From Monosporascus cannonballus (Eukaryota; Ascomycota; Sordariomycetes; Xylariales): a stretch of DNA of 64,000 bases. Where the stretch lies: the NCBI GenBank assembly GCA_004154925.1, contig QJNS01000070.1, positions 248,001 through 312,000 on the forward strand, in the 5' to 3' direction. This document shows, piece by piece, positions 24,618 to 36,200 of the stretch. Under the pieces are notes generated by a model. That model worked only from the letters and a program-made list of their open reading frames with translations. It was not told where the DNA came from and did not search any database. Both the position numbers and the translations under genes were made by a program. Positions within the stretch are counted from its first letter, which is position 1. Every line of letters starts with the position of its first letter.

Positions 24618-26430
24618 TATAAAGATGGGTATGATGGAATCGGTCAACGCTAAATGAAGTTAGATCAAGTCAGGTAATAATGAGTTGGGATGAAAGGATG
24701 GAGCGATGTAATAACTGTTGAGGTTGAGGCATGTAGGTGGCGATCATATTATATGTATGGCAGAAGAAAGAAGTCCGTGTAAGTGGTTAGGGTATAGTCG
24801 TTGAAGGGAAGGAGGTTGTGACATTTGATATAGTGAGAAGATGGAGAGAACTAGGCAATATCAACAGGAAGGCAGAAGATGCCCGATCAAAAATGAGCTC
24901 AACAAGTGGTGGCGCCTAAATGATATATGAAAATCACAAAGAGATGTTCAAGCAGCATGACTTTTAAGGCAAGGGATGGCAAAGCGAATAAAGGAAAGGT
25001 AGTGGCAGTAAGACTTACTTTGTATGTGGCAGTCGCCTGCAGATGCTCAGTACTTCTGTTACTCGCTGCGACACTTGATAGACATTAGATGAGTTGCGGA
25101 CTGCAAGTCCAAAAACAAGTATGTACGATAGAAGAGCTTGGATGAGAGATTAAGGAAGAGGAGTGTAGGCAGTGTGGTGTGGGGGGGAGAGAAAGAAGGG
25201 AAAGAAGGATGAAGAAGATTGGGGGGGTTCAGTATGTTGACTGATGTATGTCTGCGTCCACGTACCTAAGATACGTTAGATGTGTAGCTCCGCTTCCATG
25301 CGATAATGCAGAAAGGGCCTATAGGGAACTCAGTGTAGAGAGCTGACGGGGAAGAAAGGAAAGGAGTAGGAGGCGTGTCAGTGTGTCACGGGGGTGGAGG
25401 TAATGGTCAAGTAAATAACATCCATGGGCCCTCGACGATGGTGTAGATGTTCGCTGGAGCGATAGACACGTATCCAGAGCAGTGCCCGTCTAGGAAACGT
25501 GGTGTTTCAGAAAGAAACTTTGGGGGGCGAGAAGTGGTCGCATCAGAGCTGGGATAAGAAAGGTGTATGGTGCAGGTGTGGTGCAGGTGTGAAACACATG
25601 GATGCGGACGAGAAGTGCTACTTCTCATACGAATGGTGTCTGCTTCCTTCAAGGGACGTACAGGAACGGAGAAGGTGATGATGTTATAAATATAAAGACG
25701 GAGAAGGTAAATAGAATCATAAAGAACGTTCTGTTACCTTGTGAGCGTGTTGATATGTTCAGCTTCTTCTCTTTAATTCCTCACGAACTGGCTTGATCCG
25801 GTGATCTGAATATCACCAAATAAGACAGCGTCCAAAGGTGGGTGGTATTGGAAGAAGGAAAGGAACGAAGGTGGGTAGAGAGGAGAAGTATGGGAGTGTG
25901 GGAGGCAGTGGTATTTATGCACTGGTCGCCCTTGGGGCGATTGAAAACGTTCGCAGGAAGAACTCGTCGAGAGAGGAAGAGTCGGCAAGATCAAGACGAA
26001 GTCGGCGAGATCGCTTAAATTATTGGGCATGGAAATCTGAGGAAGGAGCGATGGGCAGTATACGGCTGTCCTTGCTTTAGGAAACGCCCCCCTTTATTGC
26101 CCGGCAGATCATATGGACCCGTCCGTACTGCTGGGCAGGGTTTCGTAATTGTATATCCAGTCCTAGACAGAGTGCCGTACTTGCAATGTATGTTAATATT
26201 ACCTAGGTACTATAACTTAGGCTATGCCGAAGGTTGCTTTCACTCCCTTTCTCCATTCACTACAAAGGGGTACTCGATTTATGTGGCCGGGTTAGCTCAT
26301 AAAGCCGAGATGGATACATAACTCAGCAAGGGGGTATATTGCTATAGGAAACCTAAGGGAGATGGGGATAACACCATGGATGGACGGACCAAGGCTCGAA
26401 ACCGTGTGGCATACCTTGGGTCTCAGGGGT
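24618..26430. other. Long 5' region of the DEAD-box helicase
   Basis: No coding exon is recognised. On the coding (minus) strand the first about 800 bp are CT-rich. A possible 5'-UTR intron runs from a GTAAGT donor at 25018 to a TTTAG acceptor at 24650, with a TCTAAC branch site. Purine tracts GGGGGGG occur near 25180-25230 (plus strand). Confidence 0.4.
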
Positions 26431-27540
26431 CTACATTATATATCCATCCCAGATTCGTTCATCTTCATCATCAAGTTGTAAGCCTCGCTCGCAATTATGC
26501 AGACCATCCTTAAGCACTTGATCCAAGACGGTAGCAGCCCTACCGGCCGCTCCACCCTCCTTTTTAGCCATCTTCACGCCCGTTTCTACAGCGTCACCAA
26601 ACCTCCTCTGGAAGATGTCCTGTCTGTCTTCGCGATTGCGGTATATCTCGCCATCCTCGTCTCTAGGCGGCTTGAACAGCCCCAGGTATCCAAAGGGGTC
26701 GGGGGTCCTCGGCACCTGACTGATGCTATCTAATAAGTCGCTGGCCGACCAAGGATGAGTCAACTCGGGTTTGAAACCGAACTCCAGAAACTTCGCTAAC
26801 ACCGTCATCTGCCTGGGGAATGAATGTCCGTATTTCTTGGCACCAAAGGTAGTCCTGGGCGCAGACGTCCATCCGCCCTTGCCAGGAACCGTGGGAGCGA
26901 CTCTGACAGTCCATCCCAGGACTGACATGAAGTCTTTCAGAGGTTTGATCCAGCATCCAGCACTCGATACAACATCCTCCCCGGCGACATCGAGAAGCCA
27001 TTCCATATAATTCAACCCATCGTCCTTGATCTCCTGCGATATATTGGTCATAGCCCCTCGAATGTAGAGGATGATTTTCTCGACATGCGGCCGGATCTCG
27101 TCGGCCGGAAGGGTTCGAAGTAATTTCAACAACTGGCCTCGAACTGGGCCAGATGCGTCCGACATTATTGGGAGAAGCTTCTGCAGGAGATTGGGCGTGC
27201 CGACGGGGTTCGTCGGGGGGGTTGTGGAAAGCTGGCCTGTAAGGTAAGAGAGCGCATCGCGACGTTGGGTATCCGATCGAGAGCTAGTTAAGGAGAGATT
27301 GTGCTTGAATCTTTCCGTCACGTTTGGCGCAGTCTCTGTAAGTTGCTGCTGTAGTACAATAGCTATATGATGTCAGCACCGTTTAAGGGTCTCCTCTGAG
27401 CGAGGCATTTGGATTCTACCTTTGGACTTGAAGCTAGTATCTGTAAAATTCGAGGCTTTAGGTTTCGTTTTGCCTACTTTCAGTTTAGGCTTTTGAAAAT
27501 CCTTCTGCTTCTCCTTCTTCTTCCTGGCGCTGGAACCCAT
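26431..27540 (-). CDS. ipi1: Pre-rRNA-processing protein Ipi1 (Rix1 complex)
   Basis: Two exons, 27540-27420 and 27362-26431, with a 57-bp phase-1 intron; 350 residues. Ipi1 (TEX10 homologue) works with Rix1 and Ipi3 in the nucleus, removing ITS2 and remodelling the pre-60S particle. The N-terminus is the typical lysine-rich MGSSARKKKEKQKDFQKPKL leader, followed by the conserved KASNFTDTSFKSK segment; the exon junction lies directly after it. The body contains helical HEAT-like segments (SDASGPVRGQLLKLLRTLP and SQEIKDDGLNYMEWLLDVAG). Length agrees with fungal Ipi1 proteins (about 330-370). The ATG at 27540 is the only start giving the conserved leader. Confidence 0.9.
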
Positions 27541-28958
27541 TTTGACTCGATCATTGGGAATGAGGGCTTGAATTCTATTCCTATCCAGGGTTCTAGTGGA
27601 ACTTGCTTGAGGATCATGTCTCCCAGCGCGCTTACTGAACTTTTTGGTTATCGGTCGTCGTTATCGATACCTGAGGTTGTCGATAAGCAACCCGCCAAGG
27701 CTCGCCTGTCCCCACCAACTTATTACTCTCCATGCCCCAGAATCCCCAGAACTACACTAATGCATGCACTGCCGCCATAGCCGCGCCATATACCCATCTA
27801 GACACTATGGACCCTGCATGTGACTGGTAGGGCATATCCAAGGCGAGATAAGAGTCAAGCATGAGCAGAAAGATAATTTGGAGCACTTTCCTGGGCTTGG
27901 TGTCCTCTGGCTGGATTAGGTTTGGGACCCATAGTCTGGGCAAATCAGCTATCTTCTACCTACGACAGAGGTGCGTTCTCAGGAAGCTGCCGACCTGGTG
28001 AATACTACCCCTGTAGTCTTTAGAAGGTTTGTATCACTTAGTTATAGGAACAATAGATCAACTTTATTATATGATTGGCTTTAAGAACCTTAGATTGAAT
28101 GCACTCTCGCTATTTATCCTACTGATGAAACATGGGAGAAAATTCCTGCTAGTATTTGGTTCAGAGAGTGAAGTAGTCCCGAGAGCGACGACATTCGAAT
28201 CCCAGCATTCCCCTAATCCAATTCGTCAATGGTAATGCTTTAAGGGGATGATGAACTTACTCGATTAGTGAATATCACGGCGAGAAGATGGAATTGGTTA
28301 ATAGCAATTTGATCTGCGATCGAGCAAACCAGGGGCAGGGATGAAGCATATTCATCATACTCGTGTCTTCGGCCAAAAATAGGGCACGCAATTATCTTTA
28401 CGGCTTCCATAGTCATGTGCATGGATAACTAGGACCGATTTCCACATTTCTCAAACTTCTCATGTTCGATCGAAGCTGCCTTGGTGGGTTTTAAAAATCA
28501 CCAATGTCCCTACATCTTTGTGGATCAGTATACAACGAGCCCATCTGTATCCCTTATCTCCGAATCATATACAAAGATGTAACGTCCAAGCGAACAAAGC
28601 TAAATAAGGATATATTTAGCTATAGCTTGGTCTTATACATCGGGTATTTCCCAGTACGACTCTGTATCACCACCCCCAACTTAACGTACCTAAAGGATTG
28701 TGGGGTTGAGCAAGTAACTTCGCATGCTGGCCCCTTTCCAGGGGTACTTGGAGACCACACCCCCAATCGCCAGAGGTAGAATTCGGTGCACCGAAAAGTA
28801 AGTAGTTAATTAACTACGAAGAAAAAGCATTCGGGCAGTGCTTCCATTCATCGCGTACGAACAATGCAGGACAAGTTGAGTGTCCTTACCACCGACCACC
28901 GCCACGGTACCATCCACACCCTGCATCTCACGGGTCCTGGTCTTCCCACCCCTTCTCC
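27541..28958. other. Intergenic, with clustered palindromes near 28.7-28.8 kb
   Basis: Ipi1 upstream region and 3' flank of the secreted-protein gene. No gene recognised. Three inverted repeats lie within 90 bp: 28731-28744, 28782-28795 and 28802-28817. Confidence 0.4.
28782..28817. repeat. Two adjacent perfect palindromes
   Basis: TTCGGTGCACCGAA (28782-28795, 14 bp) and GTAGTTAATTAACTAC (28802-28817, 16 bp) are each perfectly self-complementary and only 6 bp apart. A third hairpin, CCCCT-TTCC-AGGGG, is at 28731-28744. They lie about 140 bp past the stop codon of the secreted-protein gene. Confidence 0.7.
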
Positions 28959-29410
28959 TTAAGCCCACTCCCAGGTAACCTGAACGCAACCGAGATCCAG
29001 ATCCGCAAGACCACCGAAGACAGCCTTGGTGACATCGATGCTGTCGCCGGCGCAGCCCTCGCACTCGTCGACGACCTTGGCAGTGGTTGTCTTGCCGTTG
29101 CAGTGGATCCGTACGGTCTTTCCGCAACTGGGGTAGTCGTTGGGGTTCGGACAGTTCCCGTAGTGGCTGAAGGGTACGGAGGCTACCTTGTCGCTACCGA
29201 GGTGACGCCTGCCGTAGGCCCATGGGGCGCCTTCGGGGTCGTAGTAGGTCGTCTGCTTTGAATTAGCCACCGCCCGCCGGTCGTCGGGGCAGCTAGGTGG
29301 GTAGAGAAGCAGAGTCCCAAGGGAGAGAGGGAGCGGCTTACGTCTCCCGAGAAGACGGCGGCGCTGCTAGCCGTGCAGACGAGAGCGGAGAGGAGCTTTG
29401 CGATGGCCAT
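28959..29410 (-). CDS. Small secreted double-psi beta-barrel (RlpA/barwin-like) protein
   Basis: Two exons, 29410-29342 and 29252-28959, with an 89-bp phase-0 intron; 120 residues. Residues 1-20 (MAIAKLLSALVCTASSAAVF) form a signal peptide, so the protein is probably secreted. The mature part starts TTYYDPEGAPWAYGRR and contains CGKTVRIHCNGKTTTAKVVD, ECEGCAGDSIDVTKAVF and LGCVQVTWEW, the layout of the DPBB fold shared by RlpA-like, barwin and expansin-like proteins, with six cysteines for disulphides. The tyrosine-rich start and the VVDECEGC motif match small fungal RlpA-like proteins. Such proteins act at the wall or host interface; the exact activity is unknown. Size is typical (110-140). 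Confidence 0.85.
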
Positions 29411-30678
29411 GGTGTCCCCATCGGAGGGTTACTGTCGACATTGAGTCTTATGGATTAAGAGTATTTGCCGATAGAGGCTGATCTAGTGGGGTCTGACAGG
29501 AGATGATGAATCTAGGAACCAGGAGCTGGTGGAATCCGTTGCGGGAGATGCTGTTGAAATACTTTCTGCCTTCCCTTTCATCTCTATCCTCGGTTCACTT
29601 GGCCTGCCCAGGTGAGCCCTTTCGGACGAAAGCGGATGGGCTCGTTACGGAAAAGCGAACCATATACATATAATAGGGACGCCATAAGGCCGCATCTAAC
29701 GGCTTCCCCTGACATAAAAAGCCGGGGTGTATGGTCTGTACTCAAGGTTTTATGGTTCCATGAGTTTAGGGGAGCCGCATAGCGACAGAGTAAGTCTGTC
29801 TTCGCCTACCTATGATTCTTAATCGGCCTAACGATCTATACCTTAGAAGGACAGTAACCATGAGTCTACGCCGTGGTCATAAGTGACCGTGGGGCAACGT
29901 GCATCAATGATACGGGCCGCGGGTATGAAGCAAGTTTCGACACCTTATGGGACTAGCAAACGATATTGAAACTCTCTTCAAACAATGCTTTCGGATGGAC
30001 AGTTTTTCTCCATGCCCTTCAATGATTCCGGTTGAAGATCATGGGATACTCGAGTGCCTTTAGAAGGCTGTTGGTATGCATGTTGATTCTATGGCCTGGA
30101 TGATCCCGTCGCTTCTACAGTCTAGGCCATATAATTGGTTCCCACGGTCTTCGAGGCCCCTACCATCGCTTCCGTGTTATCTAATTAATCCATTGGCAGT
30201 ACATACTCTAAGAAGGCCGAGGTGGAACTAGATATTAGGCATTCTTTTGACCCAGTCGCTGTCCCTTCGAAAGGAAGCGCACTTCTCAACGCTTTTCGCA
30301 CTATTCCACAAGTAAGGGGGAGAGCCTCTCAGCTAATAAAAGCGTATTCTACATATACATATTTTTCTATTTCTTTGTAATTTCCTACAAAACCCAGCGG
30401 TTTAGCGAGATGTGGCCTTGAAAGAGGGGGGTATCCCCACGGGTTGGTCAACCACACTAACCCCTGGGACTGCATATCCTCTTGTGCAGCATGTTGCTGA
30501 ATCCCCACGACAGGGGCCAGTGGAGGAGCCCAAGGAACAGCCATTTTTAGGTGTTAAATGCAATTCTATGGAGGACTACAAATCAAACCGACCCCCGCGT
30601 ATTCTGCAACTCATTGTCCGATGCGTGGTCCGATTCTCGAAACGGGCAGAGCTCAGCTCGGCCGGGGGACTCGGCCGT
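29411..30678. other. Intergenic, nothing recognised
   Basis: Upstream region of the secreted-protein gene and 3' flank of the CTP synthase gene. No coding exon, tRNA or clear repeat was seen. Confidence 0.45.
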
Positions 30679-33295
30679 TCAGAAGTGGTTTCCTCCGTTC
30701 ACGCCGTTGGTGAGGTTCGACGCAGCCAGTCCCTGCTCGCGAATGACTTCGTGCAAGCAACCGGCGCTAGCGGCTACGAAACCGAGATAGGGTTTCTGTG
30801 TTGAGCGTCAGCTTCCACTCTGTTCTCTCACCCAGGGACGCCGGGACTTACACTGGGGTTGAGCACTCGAGATTGGTACTCGGCATGGAACTGGGCCCCT
30901 GTCTCATGTCAGCCACCACATTGTACGTAGGAACTGATCCCTAGACGTACCAACAAAGTAAGGGTGGTCTTTCAACTCGAAGACACCCATGCGTTCACCC
31001 TTCGTGTCTTTACCGATAAAGTGCAAGCCGGCCTTGATCAGTCTCTCGACGTATTGAAGATTGACCTCGTATCTATGCCGATGCCTCTCCTCGATGACTT
31101 CGGCCCTACCGTACATAGCACGGAGCTTGGACCATTCGGCGCCGGACTGGAATATTGTCTTGTGTAGTCCAAGTCGCATCGTCCCACCCATGTTTTCGCG
31201 GTTTATTTCTGGCCCCCAGAGGAGTCAGCATTACAATCCTAGATCGACAGCCCGAAGTATATGGAAAACTCACATATGAATGATCACGTGGTCGTTTGCG
31301 CCAGCATAAAACTCTTCAGAGTTGGCCCCAGAGATAGAGCACTTGTCTCGAGCGTACTGGATGACTGTGGTCTGAAAACCGAGGCAGACCTGATATCCAA
31401 AGTCAGCTCTGAAGACACGCGGAATCTCTGGTGCCCACGTACTCCCAAGAAAGGCGTGCCGTTCTCCCTCGCCCACCTAGATGCCAACATCATGCCTTCG
31501 ACACCGCGAACGCCGAACCCGCCCGGAACGACTGAATTTCGTCAACAATCATTTGTAGTATTGTAAGCAGGGGTTGCTTACGTATGCCAGATGCGGTTTT
31601 AGGTTGGTCCCAAGCCGCCTGGTACTTCTCTGGCTCCTCGGCTTGCGTCTTCGGTTCAAGATGCTTAGAATCAATCCAGCAAATGTTGAGATTACGGCCA
31701 ATGCGCATACACGAATGCTCGAGGGACTTTTCGACCGATAGGTAGGCATCGTGGTGTTGCACGTACTTGCCTACGAGAGCAATATCAACGGTGGGGTCAA
31801 ATGTTTTTGTGACGACCGATGTCCATGTCTCCCAGAGTTTAGCGCCAGCAGCTACCGCAGACGGCGGGATAGAGAGACCGCCGAGATTGAGTTTGGACTG
31901 AAGCAATGGAACGAGACTTTGCTCGCGCAGAAGGAGTGGGACCTGATAGACTGTTGGCATGTCCCGGATGACAACGACCTGTTCCACTTCGACCTGACAA
32001 TGAAGAGCAATTTTGCTCACGGCTCCCTGTGCAAGGGGGTTTTCGCAGCGGCAGGCAATCTGAGATTTTATTAGTGATAAACGACAGAAGACTAGAAAGA
32101 AGCCTTTTGGGTACCAGGTCGGGAATCAGGCCGTGACTGCGAACGGTCTTGACAGCATGCTGTGTCGGCTTTGTCTTCTGTTCTCCATGAACTCTCCAGA
32201 GAGGTCAGCAGACATCGCGTTTTCTTCGCATGGAGCAAGTACAAAGGAACATAGCTGACGAAGATGGAGAGGAAGTTGTCGCTGCCGGCCTCATGGCGCA
32301 CTGTTCAGACCCAGTCAGTTCTCAGCATCATATCTATCGTAGCCTCGAGTCATATGAAGGGCTGAAGGTGCAGGTGGGACTGTCTGTGATACATACATTG
32401 AGTCAACGCCTGGACGAAAGGCATCTATTCTACTGTCAGCAAGAAGGATGCCTGGCCACAGACGGACAACTGGGCCAAGGGAAACGCACGTTCTCGATGT
32501 CACCCACGGTACCTCTACTCAAAGTCAGCGTCCACTACAGAGAGGCGATCTCAGGCATGGGCCACGCTTGACTTACCAAAGCTCAATGATGCAAACGTCA
32601 GGCTCTTCTCCCGAGCCGTCGACGGGGACCTCGGCAACGCGCTTAATCCAGTCGAGGATCATGTCGACTACGTGCGGAACTATCTGCACGGTTTTACCGA
32701 GGTAGCCGCCTCTCCTCTCCTTTTGCAACACTTCGAGATAGATCTTGCCGGTAGTGATATTGTTGTCGCCGGTCAAAGTCAACCCCAGATAACGCTCGTA
32801 ATTGCCTGGTATTTAATTAATCGTCGTCAGGGGCTCGAGGAGTACGAAATATGTACCAAGATCAAGGTCGACCTCCTATGGCATACGGTAAGTATGTGTT
32901 GCGCAAGCACTCGCCGTGCTCGGCCGGCGCCATAAGGCCCGCGTCCACCGAAACATAAGGATCAATCTAGTAAATGTCAGTAATGAAGGCTAGCGGGTGA
33001 GCCGAGGTTGGACGGTTAAATCGTAGCATATTCAATAGTCCATGATCATACCTTGATGCAGCTTATACGCAATCCGAGCGACTTGAGAAGCTATAGATAA
33101 GCGGTTAGAGAGAGCACGTTGAGGAACCAGTTGGAGGGGCATTGGAGGGGGTAGATGGAGGGGCACACCAAGCCGGTGGATGAAGCAATGATGCCTTTTC
33201 CAACGCCTAATGGGCTATCAGTGACTGTCAAATACATCCGCACAGCCTGCAAACATACCGGAGATTACACCGCCTGAGACGAGAGCGTAGCGCAT
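30679..33295 (-). CDS. ura7: CTP synthase, glutamine-hydrolysing; frame damaged as read, possible pseudogene
   Basis: Makes CTP from UTP with glutamine and ATP. Sixteen exon-like blocks match the family in order: 33295-33259, 33206-33169, 33090-33052, 32966-32907, 32875-32857, 32805-32577, 32514-32490, 32424-32397, 32300-32243, 32193-32115, 32059-31582, 31531-31443, 31389-31274, 31213-30951, 30898-30852, 30795-30679. Synthase motifs: [69 protein letters not shown]. Glutaminase motifs: PGGFGVRG, the nucleophile region [15 protein letters not shown] and FHAEY (His and Glu of the triad). Total is about 572 residues against a usual 570-590. Three faults: the segment after EHGEC is missing with its donor; the codon across the next intron reads TG-A (stop); and the acceptor before [10 protein letters not shown] is GG instead of AG. 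The start and stop are intact. Family identity is certain; function as read is doubtful. Confidence 0.8.
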
Positions 33296-36200
33296 GGTGA
33301 TAGGATGGGTTGGTTGTCGGATTGAACAGTATGGGCGGCGGACGGATTACAAGGATCCGCGAAAGATCCAAAAAATTACTGGTGATTCCCCCTCACCCCC
33401 CCTTTTTTTTTTTGAGTCGAATGGGCTCGACGCGACCTCACGCGCCGATATGCGGTCCGACTAAATTCCGGCGTCCAACTTCGAAACTCAGATGGCCAAT
33501 TCACGCCGAATCAGATTCTTTGAGAAACCATTCCTAAATTTTATCACCACCGGAGCTGAGTGGTAAGGGAGGGAGGGGGCTTGCCATGAGGTTTCTCTAA
33601 AGAATTTTTCTCTTCCCCTTGGGCTCTGGGAATGCAGCAAAGATAACGCTGGAGGGGGCCGATTTAAGGAGAGACGAGACGCCTGTGTGCTCAACCTTGG
33701 CCGCACAAAGTGCCTACGTGGGCATATACTAAAGAAAGCATCTATACGTCGAAGATGTTTGCCTGTAGCGTACCGTTTCCTTTGTTGGTACGGTGGTAGG
33801 CCCAGATCGCGAAGCGGAGCGCTTTCCCGGTCGTGTCCAATGCAGCATTATTCGACCACCGAGACAGGACGAAATCATAAGCCTGCCAACAGTTGCACGA
33901 TGCAGAAGCGAATGCGAACACCCATATGAACTGCGATGACGATAACCGTTAAAGACCCCCTCCTGATAGCTATTCTTGGGAGCGACTGTGTCTTCGGGAA
34001 AATTCCACCAACGTCGAACGTCGTGAAACCAGGTACGAAGCTTCAGGGAAGCCAAACTGCCAGCAATGCTGGAACTCTACTTTACCCCTGAGCCAGCGGT
34101 AGCACACCCAGTAGCTAGCGAATGCCCAGCAGAAAGTCCGAAGGGTAACTAACTGTTGCCATATTCGCTTTTCGAGGAATAGGTGCGCAATTTGACACTG
34201 CCAACCCCCCTCGAGGAACCTCTCAGACCAGCACCATCAAGAACACCCCAAAAGGCCCGCTGTCGAAGCAACTTCGGGATTACGCATAGACTGCCACCTC
34301 CCTCGGCCAACAGCTCTAGAGCCACAAAACCTTTGACAGACGATGTCCTCCCACGCCCCAGGTAGTTTTAACTAGCACACCCACCAAGGATTGCGGCACG
34401 TGCCATCTCGGGGTATGGCTATACTTGTTATGTCGTGTCAGCGATTCTCTAGGATCTTCTACCTACATGGGTAGATAGGGTCGAACGCAATTCCACCCGG
34501 GTGACGGGCTTTAAAGTTTATACGTCACCTCGCCCTCGTTCTACATTCGCTCGGCATTCCGCTTCATCATCCGTGTTACCTCAATGGACTAGGTATATAA
34601 CAAGTCATCTGCCGTGTGGCAAGAAGGAGGGGCCTGCATTCCCGGCTGGTAAGTACTTGCTGTAGATGCTGTACGATGTTGGTGTGGCCGTCATGCTACA
34701 ACACCCAGCCAGCGTTACTTTCGAGGTCCCCAACTGTCCTCTTGGCTGCGGATGTTTGTGTACTGGAGCCCGTTTGAACGGGAACATCAAAATTGCGGCC
34801 TTATGTTTTGAAGGAAGGGTGGCGTGCGTACTAACTATAACCCGCCCCCCCAATGAAGTCCGCACCAGTCCGCATCCATAGGCTTGTAGCTAATAAACCG
34901 CACAAAAGTTATGAATGGAGAGATGCCTCACGTATCATGAAACGTTTCCATTGTCTCCCGAGCATCAAATTATCCGCTACGTGTTGCGAGCACGCGTCTT
35001 AGGGCAAGCCACAATGAAGAACGCTATTTTACCTAACAGTTCAAGACACAAGCATATCCAATACCCACCCCACCTACCTCACGTGGAGGGCATATGCCAC
35101 GGATGAACTCTGCGATGACTCACTCATCTCTAGCCCCGGGCCCTGTTGGTCTGTCCTACCAGAAAAGAGCGCTGCCTATAACCCAGGGGCGTATGTCATC
35201 AGAGACGAGATCGAACAATCTCTGATTGGAATTATGGCCCAACCTCGACACTTCCCCACACACTGACAAGGTAGGTCAGTCAAGGCAACACACGTTCGAC
35301 CCACCTTGCAGAAGTAGCAACGAAGTGATACCCTACCTTGAGTGGCCTTGGCAAGACGTGATGGAGTCCACAACAAAACGAACCCTCAAGCTACCAGCCC
35401 GAAGCGGCCACGTTCTTCGTGCGCTCGAACGAGCCCAAAAAGCTCGGCGCGTAACCTCAGGCCGCATATACATCGAGGAACGCATTCGGCGGATGAGTAA
35501 TAAACAAGCCGGCGTGACAGGTGGATGAAGCGGCCCGTCAGCCACTGTGATAGTCCGGTTATTGATCGCGAAGTACGACAGACCCTCTCCTGCCACCGGC
35601 CGGGGTTCGAGCTTAGCACCTACCTTTCTACCTACCTCTCCATCTCGCATGAGTGAGCAAGTGAGATGGACTCCTTCCCATTCTCACAAGGTGCCGTCGG
35701 GGCAATGTCCAGTCGATGAGCGGGCGCGACCCCCTTGATTACTACGCGCCTAGGCAGTCGCGGCCCGAGAACTCACAGCGTTCGATAGGCTCAACTCATC
35801 TCGGCGCATTATGACGCCGGGTGGGGGGGCGACATCCATTGGAGAAGCCCTCCTCATGCCACCGGTCGCGGGCGCCTCGGATACTCCTCACTATCAGCCT
35901 CTAGAAGTGCTTACACGAGATGCCAGCTCCTTGGTTGTTATTAGCTTGCAAGTTAGCGGTGGCGATAGGCAAAAGGCAGGCACGCAGGCAGCGGCAACGC
36001 AGCACTCGCTCCGTGGTAGCAGCTTGCCCCTACCCCTGACGGCTCCGCACGTGACACTTTCCTTGCTCCGGCGTTAGACGATGTGCTCGAAACTCGCCCA
36101 GCTCCTGCATTGGCGGGGATGAGTAACAATTGCTGTACCGATCGTAAATTTTCCTTCCGGGATAGTGCAGAAGATATGCATCGCATTCACGGGTGTGACC

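Noticed and set aside
28193..28203. B-box-like ATTCGAATCCC
   Set aside because: No A box or cloverleaf in the preceding 80 nt.
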